Shown: positions 16,154-25,022, numbered from the stretch's first letter. The stretch is 37,797 nucleotides of DNA from Elusimicrobia bacterium HGW-Elusimicrobia-2 (GCA_002841685.1 PHAM01000011.1:1-37797); one strand, 5' to 3'. Notes: a model not told the origin generated them from the letters alone. Program-made: numbers and translations.

Positions 16154-16182
16154 TTTTTCAAGTGCGGGGAAAGTGCTACAAT
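16154..16182 (+). promoter_or_regulatory. Extended -10 promoter, leaderless start
   Basis: TACAAT (16177-16182) is preceded by TGC, an extended -10 element. The -35 region TTTTTC (16154-16159) is weak, at 17 bp. The ATG at 16191 follows the -10 box by 8 nt, so transcription should start at or next to the start codon. Confidence 0.6.
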
Positions 16183-16190
16183 ATCATCTT

Positions 16191-16889
16191 ATGAAATGTT
16201 TGATAATAGGACACCGGGGCGCGAAGGGACTTGCGCCCGAGAACACTCTCAAGGCTTTCAGGATAGGCCTTGAAAGAGCCGATGCTGTTGAGTGCGATGT
16301 GAGGCTCACAGAGGACGGTTTGCTCGTGGTGATACACGACGGGAGCCTCATAAGAAGGGCCCGCGTGCGGGGCATGGTTAAAGATTTCACGATGGCCGAG
16401 CTGGCCGCTTTTGACGCGGGTTTCGGCGAAAAATTTCCGTCCCTGGAAGATGTTATCAGGCTGGCCGCCTGTTCCGACAAGACGCTGATCATAGAGATAA
16501 AAACATTTGCGCGGGAGAATCCGCGTTTGCCGGCGGAAGCGCTTAAAAAGACGCTTTCGGCCTTCTCAAGTCTTCCAAAAATAATGATCTGCTCTTTCAA
16601 TCATGAAACACTGAAACATTTCAGGAAGATCATGCCGGGAATAACGATAATAGCTACAATGAAAAAAGGTATGAGCGACGCCGAGATAGAAAAGGCCATT
16701 GACGATTTGTCGCCGGAGGGCGTGAGCGTTGAGTTCCGGGACTTGACTCCGGCGCTCGCCGCGAAAATAAAAGCCGGGGGTATGTTCCTGCAGGCCTGGG
16801 TTGTGAATGAGGACAAGGATTTCAGAAAAGTGGAGGCGATGGGCGTTGACTGGGTGTACACGGATTTTCCGGGGAAGTTCGGCAGATGA
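16191..16889 (+). CDS. Glycerophosphodiester phosphodiesterase
   Basis: The enzyme hydrolyses glycerophosphodiesters from phospholipid turnover to glycerol-3-phosphate and an alcohol. The 232-residue protein is a single GDPD TIM barrel. It has the opening GHRGAKGLAPENTLKAF with the HRG and ENT metal-site motifs, ECDVRLTEDGLLVVIHD with the second set of acidic residues and the catalytic His, IEIK near 105, and a C-terminal WVVNEDKDF...YTDFPGKF typical of the family. No signal peptide is seen, so it is cytoplasmic. ATG at 16191 is preferred to a GTG at 16173, because the latter lies before the -10 box and neither has a ribosome-binding site. It overlaps the MATE gene by 4 bp. Confidence 0.92.
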   Translation: MKCLIIGHRGAKGLAPENTLKAFRIGLERADAVECDVRLTEDGLLVVIHDGSLIRRARVRGMVKDFTMAELAAFDAGFGEKFPSLEDVIRLAACSDKTLIIEIKTFARENPRLPAEALKKTLSAFSSLPKIMICSFNHETLKHFRKIMPGITIIATMKKGMSDAEIEKAIDDLSPEGVSVEFRDLTPALAAKIKAGGMFLQAWVVNEDKDFRKVEAMGVDWVYTDFPGKFGR

Positions 16890-18280
16890 GAAATAAACTA
16901 ACGGAAGGCTACATTCTAAAAGCCATTTTCATGTTGTCGTGGCCCGTGGTGGCGGCCAACATGCTCCAGACGGTTTACAATCTCACGGACGCTTTCTGGG
17001 TGGGGCGGCTGGGCGAGGCGGCCGTGGCCGCGGTTTCATTTTCCTTTCCCATTCTTTTTCTCCTCATATCCATAGGCGCGGGACTGTCAATAGCCGGTAC
17101 GGTGCTGGTCGCTCAGTATAAGGGCGCCGGGGATGATGAGAGGGCAGGTTACATATCGGCCCAGACACTGCTGATGATAACAGGGGTATGTCTTTTCATA
17201 TCCGCGGCCGGATATATTTTTACGCCCTTTCTGATCTCTCTGACGGGCGCGGAAGCCGAGGTGGTACCGGGCGCTGTTTCTTATCTTCGGGTTTCATTCG
17301 TGGGGCTGATATTCCTGTTCGCTTTTTTTGTTTTCCAGTCGCTCCTTCGCGGCGCGGGCGAGGTGAAGCTCCCCATGTACATCGTTCTTGCGACGGTGAT
17401 ACTTAATTTCGCCGCGGATCCGATATTTATAATGGGCTGGGGGCCCGTTCCGGCCTGGGGTGTGGCGGGGGCTGCGGTGTCGACGATATTAACGCAGGCC
17501 TTGGCGGCTATCGCGGCTTTGGCGATGCTGCTGAGCGGAAAATACGGCATAAAGATGAAGGCCGATTATTTCAGGCCGGACCAGGCTCTTATGAAAAAAA
17601 TATTCCTGCTCGGCCTGCCGTCGTCTCTCGAGCATTCCGTCAGGGCTTTCAGTTTTACGCTCATGGTGTTTCTCGTCGGGGCATTCGGCACCGCCGCCGT
17701 AGCCTCTTACGGTATCGTCACGAGGCTCATAAGTTTTATAATCATGGCCGCCGTGGGTGTGGCCATGGCTACGACAACGCTTGTCGGCCATAACATCGGC
17801 GCGGGAAATAACCGGAGGGCAAAGAAAATAGCCCTGACGGCCTCGCTTTTCACCTTTGCCGTTATGACCATTGCGGGCGTTGTCTTCTGGTTTTATGCCG
17901 CGCCGCTGACGGCCTTTTTTATTTCAGGCAGCCCGGGTGTTGTAAAAGAGGGTTCGGATTTCATAAGAATAGTTTCGCTGACTTTCGGCTTTGCCGGCCT
18001 TCAGATAGTGCTGGGCGGAGCCTTCCGCGGTTCCGGCGACACTTTCGCGGCGATGCTCCTGACGATGCTCACATTCATCGTCCTGCGTTTTTTCAGCGCC
18101 TACGGACTCTCATTTTTCTGGGCGCAGAAAGGCATCTGGTGGTCTTTTCCCATAAGCAACATCGCCGGGGGCCTGGCCGCCGCGGCCTTTTTTGTCTGGG
18201 GCGGCTGGATGAAAAAAAACCTGACGGACGACTTTACCCTCAAGCGCGAAGAGCTTGAAGAAGCGCTTCCCCAAGAATAA
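16886..18280 (+). CDS. MATE-family efflux transporter
   Basis: This 464-residue protein has about twelve membrane segments in two similar halves. Both halves start with the MATE pattern: ILKAIFMLSWPVVAANMLQTVYNLTDAFWVGRLG in the first, and LLGLPSSLEHSVRAFSFTLM in the second. MATE proteins export cationic drugs or metabolites in exchange for protons or sodium. The substrate cannot be told. The start overlaps the phosphodiesterase stop codon (ATGA), and the two form a short operon. Confidence 0.93.
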   Translation: MRNKLTEGYILKAIFMLSWPVVAANMLQTVYNLTDAFWVGRLGEAAVAAVSFSFPILFLLISIGAGLSIAGTVLVAQYKGAGDDERAGYISAQTLLMITGVCLFISAAGYIFTPFLISLTGAEAEVVPGAVSYLRVSFVGLIFLFAFFVFQSLLRGAGEVKLPMYIVLATVILNFAADPIFIMGWGPVPAWGVAGAAVSTILTQALAAIAALAMLLSGKYGIKMKADYFRPDQALMKKIFLLGLPSSLEHSVRAFSFTLMVFLVGAFGTAAVASYGIVTRLISFIIMAAVGVAMATTTLVGHNIGAGNNRRAKKIALTASLFTFAVMTIAGVVFWFYAAPLTAFFISGSPGVVKEGSDFIRIVSLTFGFAGLQIVLGGAFRGSGDTFAAMLLTMLTFIVLRFFSAYGLSFFWAQKGIWWSFPISNIAGGLAAAAFFVWGGWMKKNLTDDFTLKREELEEALPQE

Positions 18281-18336
18281 AGAATATTAAGGACGTCCCC
18301 TTTTTCCTAAAATCGCTATCGTTTGCCTAAAGCGGT

Positions 18337-18362
18337 CCGCGTCTAACCTTGTTTAGACGCGG
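18337..18362. promoter_or_regulatory. 10-bp palindrome overlapping the -35 region of the aminotransferase gene
   Basis: CCGCGTCTAA (18337-18346) and TTAGACGCGG (18353-18362) are perfect inverted repeats with a 6-nt spacer. They cover the -35 box, which suits a repressor site, though a structural repeat is possible. Upstream, 18291-18300 carries GGACGTCCCC, the core also found in the 27-nt hairpins. Confidence 0.5.
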
Positions 18363-18377
18363 GATATTAATTATAAT
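18349..18377 (+). promoter_or_regulatory. Promoter of the class IV aminotransferase gene
   Basis: TTGTTT (18349-18354) and TATAAT (18372-18377) are spaced by 17 bp. CGCAAA/TTTGCG (18379-18384 and 18391-18396) forms a second small palindrome at the transcript start. The leader of about 34 nt ends with a GGGGGAG ribosome-binding site. Confidence 0.65.
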
Positions 18378-18417
18378 ACGCAAATATGTGTTTGCGCTTA
18401 TAATATAAGGGGGAGTC

Positions 18418-19290
18418 ATGGGGTTAAAAATTTTGCTCGACGGACAACTGGTGGAAAAAGAAAACGCTAAAATATCCGTCTTCGATCACGGCCTTCTTTA
18501 CGGCGACGGTATTTTTGAGGGAATAAGGGCATATTCTGGCCGGGTGTTCCGTATGAAAGAACACATAGACAGGCTCTACGATTCCGCCAAAGTCATAATG
18601 CTGGAAATCCCGGTGGATAAAAAGAAGATGGCAGCGGATATAAAAACAGTACTCCGCGCTAATTCTCTCCGCGACGGCTATATAAGGGTCGTTGTCACGC
18701 GTGGCGTGGGCGACCTGGGCCTCGATCCGCGAAAATGCCCGAAGGCCTCTTATTTCATAATAGCCGACAACATATCGCTTTATCCCGACGAGCTTTACAA
18801 AAACGGCCTTGAAATAGCCACGGTGTCCACGAGGCGCAATATCCCCGAATCGCTGAACCCCCGTGTCAAATCGCTGAATTATCTGAACAACATAATGGCG
18901 AAAATAGAAGGCACGCAGAGGGGCGTGGCTGAGGCTTTGATGCTGAATTCACAGGGTTATGTCGCGGAATGCACGGGAGACAATATTTTCATAATCAAAG
19001 AAGGTGTCATCACCACGCCGCCGGCCTCGGCCGGGGCTTTGCTGGGCGTCACACAGGAGGCGGTTATAGAGCTCGCGCGGAAAAGAAAGATAGAGGTAAG
19101 GAAAGAATTGTTCACCAGATACTGCGTGTTCACAGCCGACGAGTGCTTCCTCACAGGCACAGCCGCCGAGATAATACCGGTTGTAGCCCTTGACGGAAGA
19201 AAGATAGGCGACGGCAAACCTGGCTTGATCACGACGGGCCTTATCGCGGACTTCAGAAAGCTGGCCAACAGCACGGGCGAGGTAATATAA
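18418..19290 (+). CDS. ilvE: Class IV aminotransferase, branched-chain amino acid type
   Basis: The 290-residue protein is a fold-type IV PLP aminotransferase. It carries FDHGLLYGDGIFEGIRAY at 22-39, the PLP lysine Lys151 in RVKSLNYLNN, and EALMLNSQGYVAECTGDNIF near 171-190 with the conserved Glu. TGTAAEIIPV near the C-terminus binds the cofactor phosphate. The RVKSLNYLNNI motif and EGIRAY favour branched-chain aminotransferase (IlvE), which makes leucine, isoleucine and valine, over D-amino acid or aminodeoxychorismate enzymes. The exact substrate remains an inference. The gene has its own promoter with two palindromes, and mcsA follows after 42 bp. Confidence 0.85.
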   Translation: MGLKILLDGQLVEKENAKISVFDHGLLYGDGIFEGIRAYSGRVFRMKEHIDRLYDSAKVIMLEIPVDKKKMAADIKTVLRANSLRDGYIRVVVTRGVGDLGLDPRKCPKASYFIIADNISLYPDELYKNGLEIATVSTRRNIPESLNPRVKSLNYLNNIMAKIEGTQRGVAEALMLNSQGYVAECTGDNIFIIKEGVITTPPASAGALLGVTQEAVIELARKRKIEVRKELFTRYCVFTADECFLTGTAAEIIPVVALDGRKIGDGKPGLITTGLIADFRKLANSTGEVI

Positions 19291-19306
19291 CCCGGATTAT
19301 CCGCGA

Positions 19307-19336
19307 ATGAGAACATTTCTTGTCATCATTTTATGA
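19307..19336 (+). other. Nine-codon mini-ORF coupled to mcsA
   Basis: ATG at 19307 opens a short frame, MRTFLVIIL, whose TGA stop overlaps the mcsA ATG (ATGA). mcsA has no ribosome-binding site of its own, so ribosomes finishing this frame could restart there. The mini-ORF itself has no clear ribosome-binding site, so this is tentative. Confidence 0.25.
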
Positions 19337-19803
19337 TCTGCGATATCTGTAAAGTCAATCCGGCCTCGGTGCATTTCACTTCTTTCCACGGCGGCGCTGT
19401 GACGAAGATGCACATCTGCCACAGCTGTGCCGTCAACATGGGGGTGTTTGACGTGAATATGCAGGAGAAGCCCTTTGACATCCTCGGCAAATTCCTTTCG
19501 GCGCTGGCTCTTCCCGGGACTGTGTCCGACCGGGAATGCCGCGCCTGCGGAAAAACACTCTCGGAATTCCGCGAAGACGGCAAGCTCGGCTGTCCGGAAT
19601 GCTGGGAGACTTTTCGTGAAAACCTGGCACCGCTCCTCAAAAAGATACACGGTCACGCTCTGCACAAGCGAAGCGCCGAAAAAACAAAAGATACCCGTGC
19701 GAGCGCTCTTCAGAAAAAACTTCAGGAAGCAATCGGCAGGGAGGACTATGAAGAGGCCGCGAAGATCAGGGACAGGATCAAGGCGCTGAGGTGCAAAAAA
19801 TGA
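19333..19803 (+). CDS. mcsA: McsA-like zinc protein, activator of McsB
   Basis: McsA activates the protein-arginine kinase McsB in Firmicutes. This 156-residue protein has four CXXC zinc pairs (Cys3/6, 29/32, 69/72 and 87/90) and a C-terminal UVR motif near 127-152 (LQEAIGREDYEEAAKIRDRI), the standard McsA layout. The start ATG at 19333 has no Shine-Dalgarno sequence; a nine-codon frame ends on it. The mcsB ATG overlaps its stop codon. In Bacillus the pair lies in ctsR-mcsA-mcsB-clpC. Here ctsR and clpC are missing and the neighbours are an aminotransferase and glyQ. Confidence 0.9.
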   Translation: MICDICKVNPASVHFTSFHGGAVTKMHICHSCAVNMGVFDVNMQEKPFDILGKFLSALALPGTVSDRECRACGKTLSEFREDGKLGCPECWETFRENLAPLLKKIHGHALHKRSAEKTKDTRASALQKKLQEAIGREDYEEAAKIRDRIKALRCKK

Positions 19804-20834
19804 TCTTTTCGGATCTCGCCTCAAAAAGCATACGCTGGCAGAGCTCGGAGCCGGGAAGTCATTTTGTGTCCACGAGAGTCCGGTTCGCCCGGAATCTAAA
19901 GGATCATTATTTTCCCAACAGGGCCGGCGCCTCCGAGCAGCTCAAGGTACGCAAAGAAGTTTTTGAAGGGGTCAGCGGTATTCCCGGTTGGAAAGACGCC
20001 GCCAGGCTTGAGCTGGAAGAGCTGGATATAGTCGACAGAAAATTTCTCATAGAAAGGCATCTGGCCAGTTATGACCTCGTTTTTACGGATCGCGTGGCGG
20101 GGCTGGTAATGGGAGATGATGCCGCGATAATGGTGAATGAAGAAGACCATTTGAGGATACAGGTTCTCAGCCCCGGCCTTTCTCTTGAGAAGACCTTTGA
20201 GGAGGCCTCGGCCATTGAAAAGAAGATCCGCGCCGCCTTTGGTTTCGCCCGTAACGATGATTTCGGTTTTTTAACCGCCTGTCCGACAAACGCTGGTACA
20301 GGTTTGAGGATATCCTTTCTGGCGCATCTGCCGGCGCTCGTTTTGAGCGGTTACATAGGGGAAGTGATAGATTCGCTGGCCAGGGTGGGTGTGGCATCCC
20401 GAGGCGTTTACGGCGAGGCGACCAAGCCGCTCGGAGGATTTTTCCAGATATCCAATCAGGTGACGCTGGGTGTTTCCGAAAAGGATATAATTGAGAAACT
20501 CACGGCGATCTCCAAACAGATAGAAGGCGCGTCGGATAAGGCGATGGATGAGCTGGTCAGCAAAAGAAAAACGGAGCTGGAAGACAGGATATACAGGAGC
20601 TATGGAATTATCCAGTACGCCAGAAGGATTTCTTACGAGGAACTCATAAGCAGGATATCCGACATAAGACTGGGTTTGAGTATGGGGCTGGCTCTGCCGC
20701 TCGGCGGCGACAGATTGAACGATATGCTATTCCTCTCCCAGCCCGCTCACATAGAAGAGAGGAACGGCGCGCCCATAAGCGCTGATGAAAGAGATGAGAA
20801 GAGGGCTGGTTTTTTAAGGGAGATAATGGGGTGA
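19800..20834 (+). CDS. mcsB: Protein-arginine kinase McsB
   Basis: McsB transfers phosphate from ATP to arginine side chains and marks proteins for ClpC-ClpP. The 344-residue protein matches Bacillus McsB throughout. It has STRVRFARN at 24-32, NEEDHLRIQ at 113-121, CPTNAGTGLR at 161-170, GVYGEA near 202-207 with Glu206 in place of the catalytic Glu212 of Bacillus, and GGFFQISNQVTLG at 212-224. The pArg-binding RDxxRA motif, which creatine kinases lack, is present as RDEKRA at 331-336. The start is ATG at 19800 in the overlap with mcsA; a GTG at 19791 would only add three residues. It overlaps glyQ by 4 bp. Confidence 0.95.
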   Translation: MIFSDLASKSIRWQSSEPGSHFVSTRVRFARNLKDHYFPNRAGASEQLKVRKEVFEGVSGIPGWKDAARLELEELDIVDRKFLIERHLASYDLVFTDRVAGLVMGDDAAIMVNEEDHLRIQVLSPGLSLEKTFEEASAIEKKIRAAFGFARNDDFGFLTACPTNAGTGLRISFLAHLPALVLSGYIGEVIDSLARVGVASRGVYGEATKPLGGFFQISNQVTLGVSEKDIIEKLTAISKQIEGASDKAMDELVSKRKTELEDRIYRSYGIIQYARRISYEELISRISDIRLGLSMGLALPLGGDRLNDMLFLSQPAHIEERNGAPISADERDEKRAGFLREIMG

Positions 20835-21682
20835 AAACGCTACAGGATATTATAAAAACTTTATCTGATTACTGGGGGGATAAGGGCTGCGTCGTGGCCC
20901 AGCCCTACGATGTTGAGAAGGGCGCCGGCACATTCAATCCCATGACCTTTCTGAAGCTCTTTGATAAGGGGCCGTGGAGAACGGCCTATGTCGAGCCCGC
21001 CCGACGGCCGCAGGACGGAAGATACGGGGACAATCCCTTCAGGTTATACAAACATTTGCAGTTTCAGGTGATACTGAAACCCGCACCCGCCGATTCCCGG
21101 CTTCTCTATCTCAAGAGTCTGTCCAGGATAGGCATAGATATGAAGAAGCACGATATCCGTTTTCTTGAAGATAACTGGGAGTCGCCGTCTCTGGGCGCAT
21201 GGGGCAGGGGCTGGGAAGTCCGCTGTGACGGCCTTGAGATAACGCAGTTCACATATTTCCAGCAGGCCGGAGGCATAGAGCTCGAGGATGTGCCGGTTGA
21301 GCTGACATACGGCCTTGAGAGGATAGCGATGTTCCTCCAGAAGAAAAAAAGCGTTTATGATATTGATTGGTCGGAAACGGTAAAATACGGGACGCTAAGG
21401 AAGGAGGATGAGAGGCAGTTCAGCGTTTATTATTTTGAGAAGGCCTCGGTTGAGGGCTTAAGAAAAGTCTGCGATTTTTATCGCGGGGAGCTGGAGATGC
21501 TGCTTGAAAACAAATTGCCTTTGCCGGCGTATGACTGCCTGCTCAACTTCTCGCACATCTTCAATGTCATCGACGCCCGCGGCGGCATAGATCACACAAC
21601 GAGGGCGGACATGATAAAACAAATGAGAGGATACGCGAACAGGATAGCGCTGATGTATAAAGAAATAAGGGAGCAGTCATGA
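20831..21682 (+). CDS. glyQ: Glycyl-tRNA synthetase alpha subunit
   Basis: GlyQ is the catalytic core of the two-subunit bacterial glycyl-tRNA synthetase. The 283-residue protein is of normal length and starts with LQDIIKTLSDYWGDKGCVVAQPYD. It has the class II motifs AYVEPARRPQDGRYG and FLEDNWESPSLGAWGRGWEV, with GLERIAMFLQ near 159-168. The start is GTG at 20831, overlapping the mcsB stop codon (GTGA). The glyS ATG overlaps its stop. The matching tRNA-Gly(UCC) lies at 37645. Confidence 0.97.
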   Translation: MKTLQDIIKTLSDYWGDKGCVVAQPYDVEKGAGTFNPMTFLKLFDKGPWRTAYVEPARRPQDGRYGDNPFRLYKHLQFQVILKPAPADSRLLYLKSLSRIGIDMKKHDIRFLEDNWESPSLGAWGRGWEVRCDGLEITQFTYFQQAGGIELEDVPVELTYGLERIAMFLQKKKSVYDIDWSETVKYGTLRKEDERQFSVYYFEKASVEGLRKVCDFYRGELEMLLENKLPLPAYDCLLNFSHIFNVIDARGGIDHTTRADMIKQMRGYANRIALMYKEIREQS

Positions 21683-23757
21683 AAAGCGCCGATTTCCTCG
21701 TGGAACTCTGGGTGGAGGACATGCCTGTCGCCGTCCAGCTTGAGGCCGAATTCAAACTGAAAGAGGCGGTGGAGAATCTGTTCGGGCGGGAGAAAATATC
21801 GGGAAAATTCAAAAAAACATTTTCCTCTCCCCGCAGGATTGCCGTGTTATTTGAAAATGTGTCGCGTGATATAGAGGAGCAGAAGACCGCCATAAAAGGC
21901 CCGCCTGACAAGATCTCTTTTGATAGCGAGGGAAAGCCGTCTAAAGTGCTTGAAGGTTTCCTGAGTAAGTATTCCGCCGATTGCGCTGATATAAGGGTCA
22001 GGGAAACGGACAAGGGGAACTATGTCTTTCTGGAAAAGACCGTTCCCCCGAGAGGAAGCGTCGAGGTCATAAGAGAAAATATAGCGCTCGCTCTTGAAGG
22101 GATTAAATTTTCAAAAACTATGAGATGGGGCGCTCATTCTTTCCCGCGGCCGGTGAGAAATATTCTGGTGATGTTCGGGAAAAAAGCTTTGAAGCTGGAC
22201 TGCTTCGGTATCCCCAGCTCTCAGACGAGCAGGGGTTTTATGGGAGAGAATATCAAAATAGAATCGCCCGCTCTGTATGAGAAAAATCTTAAATCTTCAA
22301 GGATTCTCCCGGACAGGAAAAAGCGGCGTGATTTTTTTGAGGAACAGCTTAAAGATGCTCTGCAAGCGCCTCTCCATTCAAAGCCATCGGCTGAATTAAC
22401 GGAGGAAACCTCGGGTATCTGCGAATATCCCCGGGTTCTCACCGGAAGTTTTGACGAGAAGTTTTTGAAATTGCCGCCTGAATTTCTGAAGGTGACGCTT
22501 GAATTCCACCAGAAATGTTTCGCCGTTTATGACAAAAAAGGCATGGTCAACCAGTTCATATTCGTTGTTGACGGGGTTTCGGAAAACGCGCGGGAGATCG
22601 GGGCGAATTACGAAAGATGCGTGACTGCCCGTTTTGAAGACACAAAATTCTTCTGGGAGAACGACAGAAAGAAAAAACTCGTTGAATATTATGACGATCT
22701 TAAGCATGTCAATTACATGGGGAAATTCTCCACGCTTTACGAGAAAGCGGAAAGAGTGACGCGAGATGCTTCGGAGCTGGCTAAGGTCTATTGCCCGGAA
22801 GAAGAGAAAGATGTCGCGAAGATAGCGAAACTTCTTTACTGCGATATTGTCACAAAAATCGTGGGCGAATTTCCCGAGCTTCACGGTATAGCCGGGCAAT
22901 ATCTGGGAATGGGCGTTACGGACGATCCCGACGAGCTACCGGTCGGGTCACACACGCTGAGAGATGCGGTTACGCTGGAGACGCTGAATAATGTTTCCGC
23001 TGTCTGCGGACTTGCCGAAAGGCTCAACACGCTGAAATCATTTTTTTTCGCGGATATGATCCCCTCAACATCCAAAGACCCCTACGGTTTAAGACGTGTT
23101 GCTGACGGGGCGGTGAGGATACTAGCGGAAACGGAAGGCATTGATTTTAAACTGCCGGAAATCTTCACAGTTGTTTTTGACGACGTGGAAAAAGCAGTTT
23201 CGGAACAAGTGCGGAATTTTTTGAAAGAAAGATTCAAGCTTTATCTTGTCAAAGAAGGCATCCCTGCGGATATAGCGAATATGACCGAGACTAAATTTGA
23301 TATTCCAAAAGAGGCCCGCTCTTTGTCAGTGGCGATAAGCGAAGCCCGGGGGAAACAGGAAGAGGCATTCTCCCATATCGCCGAGGCCGCAAAGCGCATA
23401 AGGAATATATTGAAGCAGGCGGAGAAGCTCAAAATAGAGCCCGCTGCCGTAAACAAGGAATTGCTCGCGGAGGCTGAGGAAAAGAAACTTTTTGATATTG
23501 CCTCGTCTTTGCGCTCGGAAATAGAATCTTATATGAACGAAAAAAAATACAAGCAGGCTTTGATGAGCCTTGTGACAGTTAAAGAACCTCTTGATCTGTT
23601 TTTTGAGAAGATAATGGTGATGGACAGGGACGAATCTTTAAGAGACAACAGGCTCGGACTGCTTCGGGATATTGACAGACTATTGTCAAGTTTTGGTAGA
23701 TTTGATATATTAAATGCTATGGCATCAGATGGTGGTGCCGAAAGAATGTTGGAGTAG
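21679..23757 (+). CDS. glyS: Glycyl-tRNA synthetase beta subunit
   Basis: GlyS is the large partner of GlyQ that binds tRNA and helps editing and stability. The 692 residues match the usual length of about 690. The opening FLVELWVEDMPV corresponds to the family's LVEIGTEELP. KTMRWG near 149-154, FPRPVRNILV, and SSQTSRGF near 178-185 are typical, as are DPYGLRR near 466-472 and the C-terminal DESLRDNRLGLLRDI anticodon-binding region. The opening motif is divergent (ELWVEDMP rather than EIGTEELP). ATGA overlap with glyQ indicates coupled translation. Confidence 0.96.
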   Translation: MKSADFLVELWVEDMPVAVQLEAEFKLKEAVENLFGREKISGKFKKTFSSPRRIAVLFENVSRDIEEQKTAIKGPPDKISFDSEGKPSKVLEGFLSKYSADCADIRVRETDKGNYVFLEKTVPPRGSVEVIRENIALALEGIKFSKTMRWGAHSFPRPVRNILVMFGKKALKLDCFGIPSSQTSRGFMGENIKIESPALYEKNLKSSRILPDRKKRRDFFEEQLKDALQAPLHSKPSAELTEETSGICEYPRVLTGSFDEKFLKLPPEFLKVTLEFHQKCFAVYDKKGMVNQFIFVVDGVSENAREIGANYERCVTARFEDTKFFWENDRKKKLVEYYDDLKHVNYMGKFSTLYEKAERVTRDASELAKVYCPEEEKDVAKIAKLLYCDIVTKIVGEFPELHGIAGQYLGMGVTDDPDELPVGSHTLRDAVTLETLNNVSAVCGLAERLNTLKSFFFADMIPSTSKDPYGLRRVADGAVRILAETEGIDFKLPEIFTVVFDDVEKAVSEQVRNFLKERFKLYLVKEGIPADIANMTETKFDIPKEARSLSVAISEARGKQEEAFSHIAEAAKRIRNILKQAEKLKIEPAAVNKELLAEAEEKKLFDIASSLRSEIESYMNEKKYKQALMSLVTVKEPLDLFFEKIMVMDRDESLRDNRLGLLRDIDRLLSSFGRFDILNAMASDGGAERMLE

Positions 23758-23775
23758 TAGAAGGAGGAGATGAAG

Positions 23776-24999
23776 ATGAAGAAATTTTTTAGTTTAGTGG
23801 TGATGGCGATGTTCGCGCTGTCTTCTTTGGCGACCGCTGCGTCCGTGCTTGACGGATTGAAGCTGTCGGGAGAGGTGACGGTGAACAAGGTGTCGGTTAG
23901 CAACGAAACTGACGCAAACTCGGCGCTTGAGGACTACAGGAGTGAGTCCAGCGTAAGGACAATGATCAACATGGACATGCAGCTCGCCGATGACATGGAC
24001 GCGAGAGTGGTCCTTACAAAAGACAACAGACAATTCGGCACAGGTTCAGAAGACCTTAACACGGTGCAGTCAGCCGTTTTCGCCGAAAACGCCTATATCA
24101 AGGTTCAGAAACTTTTTGACCTTGTTGACCTTAAAGTAGGCAGAATGTTCTACGGCGAAAGGAACTCCCTTGCCGTTTACTACGGCCCTGTCTATGATTA
24201 TAGTCTTGGCGTTTCAGCCATTGACGGTTATCTTGCCACAGCGGAGATTGCTGGCATTAATGTTGAATATCTTGACGCGAAAATTGCGGAAGTCGGAACA
24301 ACTACTGATTCCGATACAGATCTTCAGGGTTTGGTTTTGAGTCCTGTGTCAAAAATAGCTGACGTGATTTCGGGAAAATTTTATGCTTATAAATATGTGA
24401 ACAATTTGGTGGGTGGAGCTATCCACGATCAAGACATTCTGCTTCTTTACGGCGTGAAAGCGTCTGCTGATGTAAGCGGCGTTAATGTGAAAGCCGAATA
24501 CGCAATGAACGGCGGTGAAGATGAGTCTAACGCGGATAAGAAATACACAGGCAACGCCATGATTGTGGGCGCTTCGGCAAAAGTCGCAAGCGTGGGCGTG
24601 AGGGCCGAAATGGCGAATGGTTCGGGTGATAAAGCTTCAGTCGACAAGGATGAAGATTTTACAGCCACATCAGATGTGCGTTACGGCGAGATTTGGGGCA
24701 ACACACCGGGGGCAGGCAAAACCGGTGGTGCGGGCATCGCCAACCTTAATGTGGTGAATATAGGCGCTGACTATGGTGTCAATGACAAAGTGAAAGCCTC
24801 TGCTGACTATCTTATTCTGAAAAGAAATGAGAAAGTTGCCGGAACGAAAAAAATCGGCAACGAGATTGATTTGAAGGCCACATATGAGCATTCAGAAAAT
24901 CTCAGCATGGATCTTGTCGTGGCGCGTCTTATGACCGATAAAGCTTTCGGCACGGACGACATAGACAAAGTGAACCTGCAGATGAACGTAAAGTTCTGA
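23776..24999 (+). CDS. Outer-membrane beta-barrel protein, porin-like
   Basis: The 407-residue protein begins with a signal peptide (MKKFFSLVVMAMFALSSLATA, likely cleavage after ATA or TAA). The mature part is a run of alternating hydrophobic and polar strands separated by Gly/Asp/Asn-rich turns, and it ends in Phe (MNVKF), the usual C-terminal signal for barrel assembly. No family was recognised with confidence; it resembles porins of the alginate-export or OprO type only in general pattern. Of two in-frame ATGs the one at 23776 is chosen because AAGGAGG (23761-23767) lies 8 nt upstream, against 2 nt for 23770. It follows glyS after 18 bp. Confidence 0.8.
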   Translation: MKKFFSLVVMAMFALSSLATAASVLDGLKLSGEVTVNKVSVSNETDANSALEDYRSESSVRTMINMDMQLADDMDARVVLTKDNRQFGTGSEDLNTVQSAVFAENAYIKVQKLFDLVDLKVGRMFYGERNSLAVYYGPVYDYSLGVSAIDGYLATAEIAGINVEYLDAKIAEVGTTTDSDTDLQGLVLSPVSKIADVISGKFYAYKYVNNLVGGAIHDQDILLLYGVKASADVSGVNVKAEYAMNGGEDESNADKKYTGNAMIVGASAKVASVGVRAEMANGSGDKASVDKDEDFTATSDVRYGEIWGNTPGAGKTGGAGIANLNVVNIGADYGVNDKVKASADYLILKRNEKVAGTKKIGNEIDLKATYEHSENLSMDLVVARLMTDKAFGTDDIDKVNLQMNVKF

Positions 25000-25022
25000 T
25001 AGCGGGAAGTTAAATTTAGAGA

